NCBI GenBank assembly: GCA_016235775.1
Contig: JACRIU010000137.1
Coordinates: 1 to 40,725, forward strand
Reading direction: 5' to 3'
Length of the DNA stretch: 40,725 nucleotides
Source of the DNA: Hydrogenophilales bacterium
GTDB taxonomy: Bacteria; Pseudomonadota; Gammaproteobacteria; Burkholderiales; Thiobacteraceae
Part shown: piece by piece, positions 16,610-25,387 of the stretch
Numbering within the stretch: position 1 is the first letter of the stretch
How the letters are laid out: each line of letters begins with the position of its first letter
The notes under the pieces: generated by a model
Databases searched by the model: none
What the model was told of the DNA's origin: nothing
The model's input: only the letters and a program-made list of their open reading frames with translations
Position numbers and translations under genes: made by a program

Positions 16610-17200
16610 ATGAAACCTTTTTTCGAAGCCAGTGAAAATAATCGCGAACCGATTCTCGCCGTCTTGCGTGAAGCGTTCGCACAGGTTTCAAACGTACTCG
16701 AAATCGGCAGCGGCACCGGCCAGCACGCGGTGCATTTCGCACGGCATCTGCCGCATCTCACTTGGCAGACCAGCGATCTGCCGCTGCATCATCCCGGAAT
16801 TCAAGCCTGGCTGGATGAAGCGCTGCTTAGCAATGCACGGCCACCCATCGCGCTCGATGTGAACGATGCGCCGTGGCCGGTTCCATCGGTGGACGGTGTG
16901 TTTACCGCCAACACCTTGCACATCATTTCTTGGCCCGAAGTGGTTTGTCTGCTGGCGGGAGCGGGGCAGGTGCTGCGGCCCGGTGGCGTGCTCTGCATCT
17001 ATGGTCCGTTCAACTACGGCGGGCAATTCACCTCCGAGAGCAATGCCCGTTTCGATGCGTGGCTAAAGGCGCGTGATCCGCTGAGTGGCGTGCGCGATTT
17101 TGAAGCGGTATGCGAAACCGCGCTCGAGTATGGACTAGTACTGCAAAAAGATTTTGCCATGCCGGTGAACAATCGCACCTTGGTTTTTCATAAACGATAA
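16610..17200 (+). CDS. DUF938 family SAM-dependent methyltransferase
   Basis: This is a predicted class I methyltransferase of the DUF938 (UPF0585) family. It begins KPFFEASENNREPIL and has motif I VLEIGSGTGQHAVHFA near residues 27-42, the acidic loop TSDL, and the blocks ANTLHIISWPEV and GGVLCIYGPFNYGGQFTSES. The substrate is not known. The 196 residues fit the family. It stands alone between repeat-rich gaps and is convergent with the M48 protease gene. Confidence 0.9.
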   Translation: MKPFFEASENNREPILAVLREAFAQVSNVLEIGSGTGQHAVHFARHLPHLTWQTSDLPLHHPGIQAWLDEALLSNARPPIALDVNDAPWPVPSVDGVFTANTLHIISWPEVVCLLAGAGQVLRPGGVLCIYGPFNYGGQFTSESNARFDAWLKARDPLSGVRDFEAVCETALEYGLVLQKDFAMPVNNRTLVFHKR

Positions 17201-17216
17201 TTTTAGAAAAGTTCTT

Positions 17217-17420
17217 GAACCACGGAGTACACAGAGGACGCGGAGGAAATAAATTTCGAATGTGGGTTAGCGTTTTTTGCGTAACCCGCCAAGCGTTGCG
17301 CAGCAACACGAGGCATGTATTGAGCGCCTGGCGGCGCATCCGGCGGGTTACGGTACAAACTGCGCGCCTAACCCACCCAATATCAATATTTTCCTCCGTG
17401 TACTCTGCGTACTCCGTGGT
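17217..17420. repeat. Nested composite hairpin: CACGGAG repeat containing a GTGGGTTA repeat
   Basis: The outer arms GAACCACGGAGTACACAGAG (17217 onward, to 17253) and 17387-17420 (ending TACTCCGTGGT) are complementary. Inside them, GTGGGTTAGCG...GCGTAACCCGCC (17262-17290) and GGCGGGTTACGG...GCCTAACCCAC (17342-17376) form a second inverted pair. It looks like one repeat inserted into another. Confidence 0.8.
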
Positions 17421-17710
17421 AAAAAGCTTTTTCTGAGTTAAACCGCCGGCAAGCATTGCCGCGCTGCGTCACATCGATGAACCCTTTTTGTCATCCCCGG
17501 AGCATGCTACTGAGCGGAGCGAACGCCGGGAGGCAGGTCCGGCGCCAAGACAAATTCAATGTGATTTCAATGCGCTGTTCGACGCGCGCGATGATGGCTT
17601 TTGTGTAACCCGACACTTGGCCAACTTGGCATAAGCATTGCATCAGTACAAGTGCGGTGCGAGCCTTCGCATCGCGCATCGGGAACACTCTCTCCTATGA
17701 TCCGGAGTTC
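17421..17710. other. Intergenic stretch without a recognised gene
   Basis: Reading frames here lack family features and start signals. The stretch has GC-rich imperfect repeats around 17498-17545. I find no RNA gene or promoter that I would defend. Confidence 0.4.
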
Positions 17711-17743
17711 GCCGGGTGGGTTGACCCACCCGGCCTCTTTTTT
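17711..17743 (+). terminator. Rho-independent terminator, plus strand
   Basis: GCCGGGTGGG, loop TTGA, CCCACCCGGC, then CTCTTTTTT. The T run is only on the plus strand, so it serves transcripts coming from the left (DUF938 or something unrecognised), not the M48 gene on the minus strand. Confidence 0.85.
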
Positions 17744-17758
17744 AATTTCTTTCTGGTT

Positions 17759-18580
17759 TTATTTCTTGCTGGTTTTCTTCGTCGCTTCGTATAGCGGCAT
17801 CACGCGCGGCAGATGCGCTTCGATATCCCGGATGCGGTTCGCCGGGTCGGGGTGGGTGCTGAGAAATTCCGGCGGACGGCCGCCGCCGTTGGCCATCATT
17901 TTGCGCCATACGCTGAGCGCGCTATGCGGGTCATATCCGGCGCGCGCCATGAGTTCGATGCCGATTTCGTCCGCTTCGCGTTCCTTCTGGCGCGAGAAGG
18001 GCAGCCCGATGGCGACATGGGTCGCGTTGGCGAGCAGATTCGTTCCGCCTTGGCCGAGCCCGGCCAGCGAGGCCACGACCGAAACACCCACTTGCTGCGC
18101 CAAAGACTCCGACATCGCTTCGCGCGTATGTTCGCGCAAGGCATGCGCGATCTCGTGGCCCATCACTGCGGCGATTTCATCATCGGTGAGGCGCAGAGAG
18201 TCGATCAAGCCGGAGTACACCGCCATTTTGCCGCCGGCCGCGCAGTAGGCGTTGAGTTCCTTGCTGGTGATGACATTCACTTCCCATTTCCATCTGCGCG
18301 TGTCGGGGCGGAAGGCGCCCGCCTGATCGATCAAGCGGGAAGCGATCTCGCGCACGCGCGCGGTTTGCTGGGGGTCGGTGTTGAGCGCGCGTTTGCTGGA
18401 GTATTTCTGCATCTCCTGTGCGTAGAATTGCGCCGCGCCGGCTTCCGCTTGCTGCGACGAGACCAGCAGGAACTGCTTGCGCTGCACGCCGACTTCGCCG
18501 GATTGGGTGGTGGAGGCGCAAGCGCCCAGGGTGAGCAATGCAGCGATGATGGATGCAGTGACAAAGCGTGACTGAAGCAT
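17759..18580 (-). CDS. M48 family metalloprotease, probable outer-membrane lipoprotein
   Basis: A zinc protease of the periplasm/outer membrane, related to LoiP/YcaL-type quality-control proteases. From the ATG at 18580 (AAGGA 7 bases upstream) the protein begins MLQSRFVTASIIAALLTLGA, with a lipobox LGAC giving Cys20 or so as the lipid site. The active site HEIAH is in VMGHEIAHALREH, and the third ligand is in EREADEIG. The C-terminal STHPDPANRIRDIE is typical. An ATG at 18605-18607 overlaps the murI end but would spoil the signal peptide. It has 273 residues and lies downstream of murI. Confidence 0.93.
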   Translation of the reverse strand: MLQSRFVTASIIAALLTLGACASTTQSGEVGVQRKQFLLVSSQQAEAGAAQFYAQEMQKYSSKRALNTDPQQTARVREIASRLIDQAGAFRPDTRRWKWEVNVITSKELNAYCAAGGKMAVYSGLIDSLRLTDDEIAAVMGHEIAHALREHTREAMSESLAQQVGVSVVASLAGLGQGGTNLLANATHVAIGLPFSRQKEREADEIGIELMARAGYDPHSALSVWRKMMANGGGRPPEFLSTHPDPANRIRDIEAHLPRVMPLYEATKKTSKK

Positions 18581-18600
18581 TTTTTGATCCTTGCTTGCGG

Positions 18601-19407
18601 CTACCATTTCACGACGTGAACCTGGCTGAGGGTGCGGCCTAGAAACCGTTCGCCGATGGTTTGAAACCGCACCGGAACATCGGTGACGAAATATTCATAA
18701 CGCGGTGCTCCCTGGTTCGGATTACCGAGCTGTTGCTCTTTCAGCAATCCGGCGGCGCGTTCCGCCATGGTTTGCGCCGAGTCGATCAGACTCACGCTCG
18801 GCCCGGCCACCTCTTGCAACAGCGGCGTGAGCAGGGGGTAATGGGTGCAGCCCAGCACCAGGGTATCGACCGCTTGCGCCAGTACGGGTTTCAAATATTC
18901 CTGCGCGGTGAGCCGCGTCACCGGATGGTCGAGCCAGCCTTCTTCCACCAGCGGCACGAATAGGGGGCAGGCCTGGGAATAGAGGCGAATCTCGGGATCG
19001 TAGCGGTGAATCGCCTGCGCATAGGCGTTGCTGTTGATGGTGGTGGGCGTGCCGAGGATGCCGATCTGCTTGTTGCGCGTGGCCTGCGCCGCCCCGAACG
19101 CGCCCGCATCGATCACATCCAGCACCGGCACCGGGGACAAGTCGCGCACCACTTGCGCCGCCACCGCCGCCATCGTGTTGCAGGCGATGATGAGCAGCTT
19201 GACCTCTTTCGCCAACAGAAACTCGGCGATCTGTGTCGTGTAATGCGCAATGGTTTCGACCGATTTCACGCCATAGGGCACGCGCGCCGTGTCGCCGAAA
19301 TAGACGATATTCTCAAATGGCAGCCGCTCCATGAGCGCGCGCACCACCGTCAGGCCGCCGACGCCGGAGTCGAACACGCCAATGGGGGAGTTAGGGTCGA
19401 TTTGCAT
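18601..19407 (-). CDS. murI: Glutamate racemase
   Basis: MurI makes D-glutamate for peptidoglycan. The protein has the start IGVFDSGVGGLTVVRAL, then YFGDTARVPYG, the first catalytic cysteine in IACNTMAA and the second in LGCTHYPLL. The 268 residues are normal. It is followed directly by the M48 protease gene and is separated from the upstream queG by a hairpin repeat. Confidence 0.97.
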   Translation of the reverse strand: MQIDPNSPIGVFDSGVGGLTVVRALMERLPFENIVYFGDTARVPYGVKSVETIAHYTTQIAEFLLAKEVKLLIIACNTMAAVAAQVVRDLSPVPVLDVIDAGAFGAAQATRNKQIGILGTPTTINSNAYAQAIHRYDPEIRLYSQACPLFVPLVEEGWLDHPVTRLTAQEYLKPVLAQAVDTLVLGCTHYPLLTPLLQEVAGPSVSLIDSAQTMAERAAGLLKEQQLGNPNQGAPRYEYFVTDVPVRFQTIGERFLGRTLSQVHVVKW

Positions 19408-19426
19408 GTTTTGAAAAACCTAGGGC

Positions 19427-19531
19427 AACCACGAATGAACACGAATGAACACGAAAAAATTCAAAACCAGATTTTTTGTATTTGTGCCTTTATTCGTGTT
19501 CATTCGTGTTCATTCGTGTTCATTCGTGGTT
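19427..19531. repeat. Intergenic hairpin repeat, CACGAATGAA family
   Basis: The left arm AACCACGAATGAACACGAAT (19427 onward, to 19460) is complementary to the right arm at 19490-19531, which repeats TTCATTCGTG several times and ends TCATTCGTGGTT. The right arm has one more 10-base step than the left, showing that step number varies. It lies between queG and murI on the same strand. Confidence 0.92.
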
Positions 19532-19550
19532 AAAAGTTCTTCAAATTATA

Positions 19551-20618
19551 TCAGCCCACGACCCCGTGCCGCCCGAGCGCCCACGCCACATGTTCGCGCA
19601 CCAGGCCGGACGGATGATCGCGCTTGGCTTGCAGCGCGCTGATGATGCCTGGCGAAGTCGGTGCATTGCCCAGCGCCACGGCGATGTTGCGCAGCCATTG
19701 GGCATGCCCGATGCGGCGGATGGCGCTGCCTGCCAGGCACGTATCAAATTCGGTTTCGCTCCAGTTGAACAGCGCGATGAGCGCCACATCATCCAAACCA
19801 TGACGCGGATGGAAATCCGTCTCATGCGTCGGCTGCGCGAATTTGTTCCATGGGCAAGTCAATTGACAATCGTCGCAGCCGTAAATGCGATTGCCCATGA
19901 GGGGACGCAATTCGATTGGGATGCTGCCCTTATGCTCGATGGTGAGATAGGAAATGCAGCGCCGCGCATCCACTTCATAGGGCGCGACGATGGCTTGAGT
20001 AGGACAGATGTCGATGCAGGCTTGGCAAGTGCCGCAATGGTTGTCTGTGGGCGTGTCGATCGGCAGCGCCAAGCCGGTATAGAGCTCGCCCAGAAAAAAC
20101 CATGAGCCATGCTCGCGCTGCAAGAGCAAGGTGTGTTTGCCGCGCCAACCCAGGCCGGCGAGTTGCGCCAACTCCACTTCCATCACCGGTGCGCTGTCGG
20201 TGAAGGCGCGATGGTGGAAGGGGCCGATGGCTTGCGTGATGCGGTCCGCCAGTTTTTGCAGCCGGTTGCGCACCAGCTTGTGATAATCGCGGCCCAGGGC
20301 ATAGCGCGAGATGAAGGCTTGCGTGGGGTCGTTGAGGACGTCCCAGCTATCGCGCACTTGGGGTGGCTGGTAATCGAGGCGGGCGCTGATGACACGGAAG
20401 GTGCCGGGTACCAGCTCCGCCGGGCGCGCACGTTTCGTCCCATGTCTTGCCATATAATCCATCTCGCCATGCCGACCCGCCGCCAACCATTCCAGCAGCT
20501 TCACTTCCGCCTGTGGCATGTCCACGCCCGCGATGCCCACGGCTTGAAAGCCGAGCTCTTTGCCCCACGCTTTAATCTGCAGCGCGAGTTGGGTTGGGTC
20601 GAGGTCGTGTTGAGGCAT
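19551..20618 (-). CDS. queG: Epoxyqueuosine reductase
   Basis: QueG performs the last step of queuosine synthesis, reducing epoxyqueuosine in tRNA with a cobalamin and two 4Fe-4S clusters. The cluster motifs are CGTCQACIDICPTQAI and GCDDCQLTCPWN, and the catalytic-domain sequence MDYMARHGTKRARP is present. The C terminus (WLRNIAVALGNAP, VREHVAWALGRHG) is the HEAT-like tRNA-binding part. The start at 20618 (MPQHDLDPTQ) is chosen; in-frame ATGs at 20627 and 20654 are possible, but the last overlaps the divergent tsaE. No clear Shine-Dalgarno is seen. Confidence 0.96.
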   Translation of the reverse strand: MPQHDLDPTQLALQIKAWGKELGFQAVGIAGVDMPQAEVKLLEWLAAGRHGEMDYMARHGTKRARPAELVPGTFRVISARLDYQPPQVRDSWDVLNDPTQAFISRYALGRDYHKLVRNRLQKLADRITQAIGPFHHRAFTDSAPVMEVELAQLAGLGWRGKHTLLLQREHGSWFFLGELYTGLALPIDTPTDNHCGTCQACIDICPTQAIVAPYEVDARRCISYLTIEHKGSIPIELRPLMGNRIYGCDDCQLTCPWNKFAQPTHETDFHPRHGLDDVALIALFNWSETEFDTCLAGSAIRRIGHAQWLRNIAVALGNAPTSPGIISALQAKRDHPSGLVREHVAWALGRHGVVG

Positions 20619-20641
20619 GCCGCGCATGATAGCGGGGCGCC

Positions 20642-21112
20642 ATGCAATTGACACGCTTCCTGCCGGATGAGGCCGCCACGCTGGCGTTTGGCGCGAAACT
20701 TTCGCAAGCGCTGGCGCCGGGGCTGACGATTTATCTCGATGGTGAGATGGGCGCGGGCAAAACTACGCTGGTGCGCGGTGTGCTGCGCGGGCTGGGTTAT
20801 GCAGGCAAAGTGAAAAGCCCCACCTATACCCTGGTTGAACTTTATACTGTTTCGAGCTTATACTTGTATCACTTTGATTTTTATCGTTTCGCCGATCCAC
20901 GCGAATGGCTTGATGCAGGTTTCCGCGAGCACTTCAATCCAGACACGGTGTGCTTCGTGGAATGGCCGGAAAAAGCCGGCGAATTTTTGCCCATACCGGA
21001 TGTGCGCATCGCGTTGTTAGTGGTGGATGAAGGCCGAAGTCTCCAAATCAAAGCAGAAACGGAGGCAGGTGAAAAATGTTTGGCGCGTTTGGAAAAGGTA
21101 TTGCCCGGTTAG
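20642..21112 (+). CDS. tsaE: tRNA threonylcarbamoyladenosine biosynthesis ATPase TsaE
   Basis: TsaE is the ATPase that helps TsaD and TsaB make t6A37 in tRNA. The P-loop GEMGAGKTTLVRG is at about 36-48, followed by VKSPTYTLVELY and HFDFYRFADPREWLDAGF and the WPEKAGEFLP block. At 156 residues it fits the family. It is divergent from queG with only 23 bases between the starts, and its end overlaps amiC by 37 bases, a common tsaE-amiC-mutL-miaA arrangement. Confidence 0.96.
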   Translation: MQLTRFLPDEAATLAFGAKLSQALAPGLTIYLDGEMGAGKTTLVRGVLRGLGYAGKVKSPTYTLVELYTVSSLYLYHFDFYRFADPREWLDAGFREHFNPDTVCFVEWPEKAGEFLPIPDVRIALLVVDEGRSLQIKAETEAGEKCLARLEKVLPG

Positions 21113-22440
21113 CGGTGTTCTATCGCCTGCTAGCGGCGCTCGCATTTTTTTTCATGTCGATTTCGGCAAGCGTCGCCGCCGAGCCCATCAAAATTACCGC
21201 CGCCCGCGTCTGGCCCGCCGCCGAATACACGCGCATCACCCTCGAATCCAAACAGCCGATCAGCTTCAAACATTTCACCATCGATAATCCCGAGCGCGTC
21301 GTGCTCGATCTGGAAAATATCGAACTCAGCAACACGCTGTCGCAACTCTCGGCCAAGATCGGCGCCGACGATCCCTACATTAAAGTGGTGCGCGTCGGGC
21401 GCTTCAAACCGGGCGTGGTGCGCTTGGTGTTCGATCTCAAGACTGAAGTGAAACCCGCCGCATTTACCGTCAAACCCGTTGGCGACTATGGCCATCGCCT
21501 GGTGCTGGATATTTATCCCGCCAAGCCGGTCGATCCGCTGCTGGCCCTGTTGGAAACCGGTAACGCGGTGGATGCCGCTGCCGGCATGAGCACGCCGGCC
21601 AAGGCTGATAAAGCCGCCCCCGCGCCTTCGATCAAGCCGGAAGAAAAACTTGCCAAGATTGAAGAAGAAAAAGCCGTCAATCCGCGCAAAGCCAAAGGCA
21701 AGGGCAAAGATCCGCTGGAGTTGGTGCGTATCGTGACCATCGCGCTGGATGCGGGCCACGGCGGCGAGGATCCAGGTGCGAAAGGTGCGCGCGGCACATT
21801 CGAAAAAGATGTCACCTTATCCATCGCCAAGCGTGTCAAGGCCCAACTCGATGAAGAACCCAATATGCGCGGTTTCCTGGTGCGCGACGGCGATTATTTC
21901 ATTCCGCTGGGCAACCGCGTGGTGAAGGCGCGCAAGGTCTCGGCCGACTTGTTCGTATCGATTCACGCCGATGCTTTCATTAACCCGGAGGCGCGCGGCT
22001 CCTCGGTATTCGCCTTGTCGGAAAACGGCGCGACCAGCGCCGCGGCGCGCTGGTTGGCCAAACGCGAAAACGATGCCGACTTGATCGGCGGCGTGAATCT
22101 GGACGTGAAAGACAAATATCTCAAACAAACCCTGCTCGATCTTTCGCAAACCGCCACCATCAACGACAGCATGCGTTTAGGCAAAGCCGTGCTGGGTGAG
22201 TTGGGCGGTGTGAATACCTTGCACAAAGCCGCTGTGGAACAAGCCGGCTTCGCCGTGCTGAAAGCGCCGGACATTCCCTCCATCCTGGTGGAGACGGCCT
22301 TCATCACCAACCCGGACGAAGAAGCGCGCCTCACCGACGAGGAATACCAAGACAAAATGGCGGCGGCCATCGTCTCCGGCATCAAACGCTATTTCGCCAA
22401 GAGCCCGCCGCTGGCCAAGCCTAAGCTGGCGAAAAACTAA
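21076..22440 (+). CDS. amiC: N-acetylmuramoyl-L-alanine amidase, AMIN domain
   Basis: This periplasmic zinc amidase cleaves peptidoglycan between daughter cells. It has a signal peptide ending SVAAE (about residue 36) and an AMIN domain (about 37-150; ITAARVWPAAEYTRITLES) that targets the septum. A charged linker with many Lys and Glu (about 170-215) precedes an Amidase_3 domain: IALDAGHGGEDPGAKG with the first His ligand, FVSIHADAF with the second, and VETAFITNPDEE with the catalytic Glu. GGAGGCAGG precedes the start inside tsaE, so translation is probably coupled. It has 454 residues. Confidence 0.95.
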   Translation: MFGAFGKGIARLAVFYRLLAALAFFFMSISASVAAEPIKITAARVWPAAEYTRITLESKQPISFKHFTIDNPERVVLDLENIELSNTLSQLSAKIGADDPYIKVVRVGRFKPGVVRLVFDLKTEVKPAAFTVKPVGDYGHRLVLDIYPAKPVDPLLALLETGNAVDAAAGMSTPAKADKAAPAPSIKPEEKLAKIEEEKAVNPRKAKGKGKDPLELVRIVTIALDAGHGGEDPGAKGARGTFEKDVTLSIAKRVKAQLDEEPNMRGFLVRDGDYFIPLGNRVVKARKVSADLFVSIHADAFINPEARGSSVFALSENGATSAAARWLAKRENDADLIGGVNLDVKDKYLKQTLLDLSQTATINDSMRLGKAVLGELGGVNTLHKAAVEQAGFAVLKAPDIPSILVETAFITNPDEEARLTDEEYQDKMAAAIVSGIKRYFAKSPPLAKPKLAKN

Positions 22441-22483
22441 GCCCTATCCAAGGCTATAATGTTGGCTTCATTCTTAAGCCGAC

Positions 22484-24265
22484 ATGTCTCAAATCCATCT
22501 CCTCCCCGACCTGCTCATCAACCAAATCGCCGCCGGCGAGGTGGTGGATCGGCCCGCTTCTGCGCTGAAGGAGTTGCTGGAAAACAGCGTCGATGCCGGT
22601 GCGACGGAGATCGAGGTCAAGCTCACGCAAGGCGGCATCAAGCAGATTCAAGTCACCGATAACGGCGGCGGCATCGCGGGTGAACAGTTGGCCTTGGCCT
22701 TGGCGCGCCACGCGACCAGCAAGATCGCCTCCCTAGAGGATTTGGAGCGGGTGGCGAGCCTGGGTTTTCGCGGTGAAGCCTTGGCGAGCATCGCTTCCGT
22801 CACGCGCATGGCCTTGACCAGCCGCACGCTGCAAGCCGAGCACGCATGGCAAGTCGAAACCGAGGGCGGCGCATTGTCTTCTACGCAACCGGCGGCGCAT
22901 CCCGTGGGCACCACGATTGAAGCGCGCGATCTGTACTTCAACACCCCGGCGCGGCGTAAATTTCTCAAAACCGAGGCGACCGAATACGCGCATTGCGAAG
23001 AGATGTTCAAACGCATTGCGCTGGCACACCCCGAGGTCGGCTTCACGCTGCAACACAATGGCCGCGTGACCTGGCACTTGCGCCCGACACAACTCGCGCA
23101 GCGCGTGCATGAATTTCTGGGCGAGGATTTCGCGCAAGCTTCCCTACCGATCGAGGTCGAGGCAAGCGATTTGCGCCTGTCAGGTTTCGCCGGTGTGCCG
23201 GCGTATTCCCGCGCCAGCCGCGATGCGCAGTATTTTTTTGTGAATGGCCGTTTCGTGCGCGACAAACTGATTTCGCACGCGCTGCGCGAGGCTTACAAGG
23301 ATGTGCTGCATCAGGCGCGGCACCCGGCTTATGTTTTGTTCCTCACGCTCGATCCGGCAGCGGTGGATGTGAATGTGCATCCGACCAAGATCGAAGTGCG
23401 CTTTCGCGATGGCCGTGCGGTGCATCAATTTTTGTATCACGCGGTGAATCGGGTGTTGGCCGGATCGCGCGGCGAGGCCTTGGGGAATGTGGTGCAGGAT
23501 TCGGGATTCGGGATTCGGGATTCAGGGGGGTGGCGTGGGCAAACGCCGATGGTTGCTCCCAGGCAGGAGAGCATGGCGCTGGCGGTGAATGAACCGAGCC
23601 CGTTTTATTCGACGCTGTTTTCCGGGGTAAAAGACGCCGTGGCAGAAGCCCCACGGCAGGCCGATCAGGCTACGAGCGAGGCGCCGCCTTTAGGTTATGC
23701 GCTGGGCCAAGTGCATGGCGTCTATATCCTGGCGCAAAACGCGCTGGGCTTGGTGTTGGTGGATATGCATGCGGCGCATGAGCGCGTGGTGTATGAAAAA
23801 TTAAAAAATGCGCTCGATATGCACACTGTGCCGACGCAACCCTTGCTCGTGCCCGCCGCCCTGACCGCCGGGCCGCTGGAAGTGGCGACGGTGGAAGAGC
23901 AGGGCGACACCTTGCGCCAACTCGGTTTCGAGATGGCGGTGCTCTCGCCCAACAGCATCGCAGTACGCGCGATTCCCGCCTTGCTGCAAGATGCCGACCC
24001 CAGCGAGTTAGCACGCGCCGTGCTGCAAGACTTGCGCGAATTCGGCGCCAGCCGCGTGCTCACCGAACGCCGCAACGAATTGCTCGCCACCATGGCTTGC
24101 CACGGCGCGGTGCTCGCCAATCGGCGCTTGATGCTGCCCGAGATGAACGCCCTGCTGCGTGAAATGGAAGCCACCGAGCGCGCGGACCAATGCAATCATG
24201 GACGCCCGACGTGGTTTCAGATGACGATGCAAGATTTAGACAAACTCTTCATGCGCGGAAAATAA
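22484..24265 (+). CDS. mutL: DNA mismatch repair protein MutL
   Basis: MutL links mismatch recognition by MutS to strand removal. The GHKL ATPase domain has [22 protein letters not shown] and [13 protein letters not shown]. Near residues 427-438, [12 protein letters not shown] fits the endonuclease motif D-x-H-A-x2-E-x4-E with Met in place of the usual Gln. Near the end CNHGRPTWF matches the CPHGRP block, so this MutL probably nicks DNA itself, as in many bacteria without MutH. The linker at about 330-350 is partly encoded by four 7-base repeats (23498-23525) and is probably flexible. It has 593 residues and ends one base before the presumed miaA start. Confidence 0.97.
   Translation: MSQIHLLPDLLINQIAAGEVVDRPASALKELLENSVDAGATEIEVKLTQGGIKQIQVTDNGGGIAGEQLALALARHATSKIASLEDLERVASLGFRGEALASIASVTRMALTSRTLQAEHAWQVETEGGALSSTQPAAHPVGTTIEARDLYFNTPARRKFLKTEATEYAHCEEMFKRIALAHPEVGFTLQHNGRVTWHLRPTQLAQRVHEFLGEDFAQASLPIEVEASDLRLSGFAGVPAYSRASRDAQYFFVNGRFVRDKLISHALREAYKDVLHQARHPAYVLFLTLDPAAVDVNVHPTKIEVRFRDGRAVHQFLYHAVNRVLAGSRGEALGNVVQDSGFGIRDSGGWRGQTPMVAPRQESMALAVNEPSPFYSTLFSGVKDAVAEAPRQADQATSEAPPLGYALGQVHGVYILAQNALGLVLVDMHAAHERVVYEKLKNALDMHTVPTQPLLVPAALTAGPLEVATVEEQGDTLRQLGFEMAVLSPNSIAVRAIPALLQDADPSELARAVLQDLREFGASRVLTERRNELLATMACHGAVLANRRLMLPEMNALLREMEATERADQCNHGRPTWFQMTMQDLDKLFMRGK
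23498..23525. repeat. Four 7-bp tandem repeats in the mutL linker
   Basis: The unit GATTCGG occurs three times, then GATTCAG. It codes for [12 protein letters not shown] in the linker between the MutL ATPase and C-terminal domains. Since 7 is not a multiple of three, a gain or loss of one unit would shift the frame. Confidence 0.9.
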
Positions 24266-24266
24266 G

Positions 24267-25307
24267 TTGGGGAGCGGGGAGTGGGGAACAGGGAGCGGGA
24301 AGAAGGATGCAGGGAACCCGCTTCCCGCTTCCCGTTCCCCGCTCCCCGAAAAAGGGCCCCCCGCCATTCTGCTCATGGGCCCCACCGCCAGCGGCAAAAC
24401 CGGCATCGCGGTGGAGTTGGTGCAACGCCTGCCGCTGGAAATCATCAGCGTCGATTCCGCGCTGGTGTATCGCCACATGAACATCGGCACCGCCAAGCCC
24501 GATGCCGCCACACTGGCCATCGCACCGCATCATCTGATCGATATCATCGACCCAACTGAATCCTATTCCGCCGCGCAGTTTCGGCATGACGCGCTGCGCT
24601 TGATGGCGGATATCACTGCACGCGGCAAGATTCCCTTACTGGCCGGCGGCACCATGCTCTATTTCAAAGCGCTACGCGAGGGCCTGGATGAGCTACCTCA
24701 TGCCGATCCCATATTGCGTGCCGAGATTGATATGCGGGCGAAAGAGTATGGTTGGCCTGCCTTGCACGCGGCGTTGGCGCAAATTGATCCAGAAACCGCC
24801 GCGCGTTTGAAACCAACCGATGCCCAGCGCATCCAGCGGGCGCTGGAAATCCATGCGCTCACCGGCAAACCCATGTCAGCGCTCATACACCCCTCTCCCG
24901 CAAGCGGGAGAGGGGCAGGGGGAGAGGGTACGTTCCCCTATCGCACCTTGCCGCTCGGGCTCATGCCGAGCGACCGCGCGGTATTGCATCAGCGCATCGC
25001 CGATCGCTTCGACACAATGCTGGCGCAAGGCTTGATCGAAGAAGTGAAATGGCTGCGCGAGCATTACGCCTTGAATGCGCTCATGCCCTCCATGCGCTGC
25101 GTCGGCTACCGCCAAACCTGGCAATACCTGGAGGGGGAATTCGATTACGACACGCTGCGCGACAAAGGCCTCGCCGCCACGCGCCAGCTCGCCAAACGGC
25201 AGATGACTTGGTTGCGGGGGATGGGGGATGCGGTGGTGATGGATTGCTTGGATGATCACCTCACCGAGCGGGTGGGGGAGGCGGTGAATCGGTTTTTGGA
25301 TTTATAG
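24267..25307 (+). CDS. miaA: tRNA dimethylallyltransferase with repeat-derived extra segments
   Basis: MiaA adds an isopentenyl group to A37 of tRNAs reading U-starting codons. The P-loop is GPTASGKTG (38-46), with [33 protein letters not shown] and [15 protein letters not shown] intact. Two parts are foreign. The N-terminal residues 1-32 are encoded by an inverted repeat of GGGAGCGGG type, with TTG as the only upstream in-frame start; the ATG at 24375 would cut off the first strand before the P-loop. Residues about 208-222 ([14 protein letters not shown]) are encoded by a copy of a dispersed palindrome, in a loop before the PYRTLPL segment. It lies one base after mutL. Confidence 0.92.
   Translation: MGSGEWGTGSGKKDAGNPLPASRSPLPEKGPPAILLMGPTASGKTGIAVELVQRLPLEIISVDSALVYRHMNIGTAKPDAATLAIAPHHLIDIIDPTESYSAAQFRHDALRLMADITARGKIPLLAGGTMLYFKALREGLDELPHADPILRAEIDMRAKEYGWPALHAALAQIDPETAARLKPTDAQRIQRALEIHALTGKPMSALIHPSPASGRGAGGEGTFPYRTLPLGLMPSDRAVLHQRIADRFDTMLAQGLIEEVKWLREHYALNALMPSMRCVGYRQTWQYLEGEFDYDTLRDKGLAATRQLAKRQMTWLRGMGDAVVMDCLDDHLTERVGEAVNRFLDL
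24268..24348. repeat. Inverted repeat spanning the mutL-miaA junction
   Basis: The left part GGGGAGCGGGGAGTGGGGAA (about 24269-24303 in full) is complementary in blocks to the right part at 24321-24348, CTTCCCGCTTCCCGTTCCCC and on. It begins right after the mutL stop and supplies the first 30 or so codons of miaA. Confidence 0.82.
24891..24928. repeat. Dispersed palindrome copy read in frame in miaA
   Basis: CCCTCTCCCGCAAGCGGGAG followed by AGGGGCAGGGGGAGAGGG. The core stem CTCCCGC/GCGGGAG resembles the repeats at 9730 and 34031. It adds about 14 residues to MiaA without breaking the frame. Confidence 0.88.
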
Positions 25308-25335
25308 TGGGTTGGGCGCGTCGCGATTGCCCTAT

Positions 25336-25382
25336 GTAGCGCCGGCTTCCAGCCGGCATGTCGGCAAGGATGCCGGCGCTAC
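25336..25382. repeat. GC-rich palindromic repeat after miaA
   Basis: GTAGCGCCGGC at one end pairs with GCCGGCGCTAC at the other, with CCAGCCGGCATGTCGGCAAG between. It lies between the convergent miaA and TumA-like genes and may act as a bidirectional stop. Confidence 0.88.
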
Positions 25383-25387
25383 GACTA

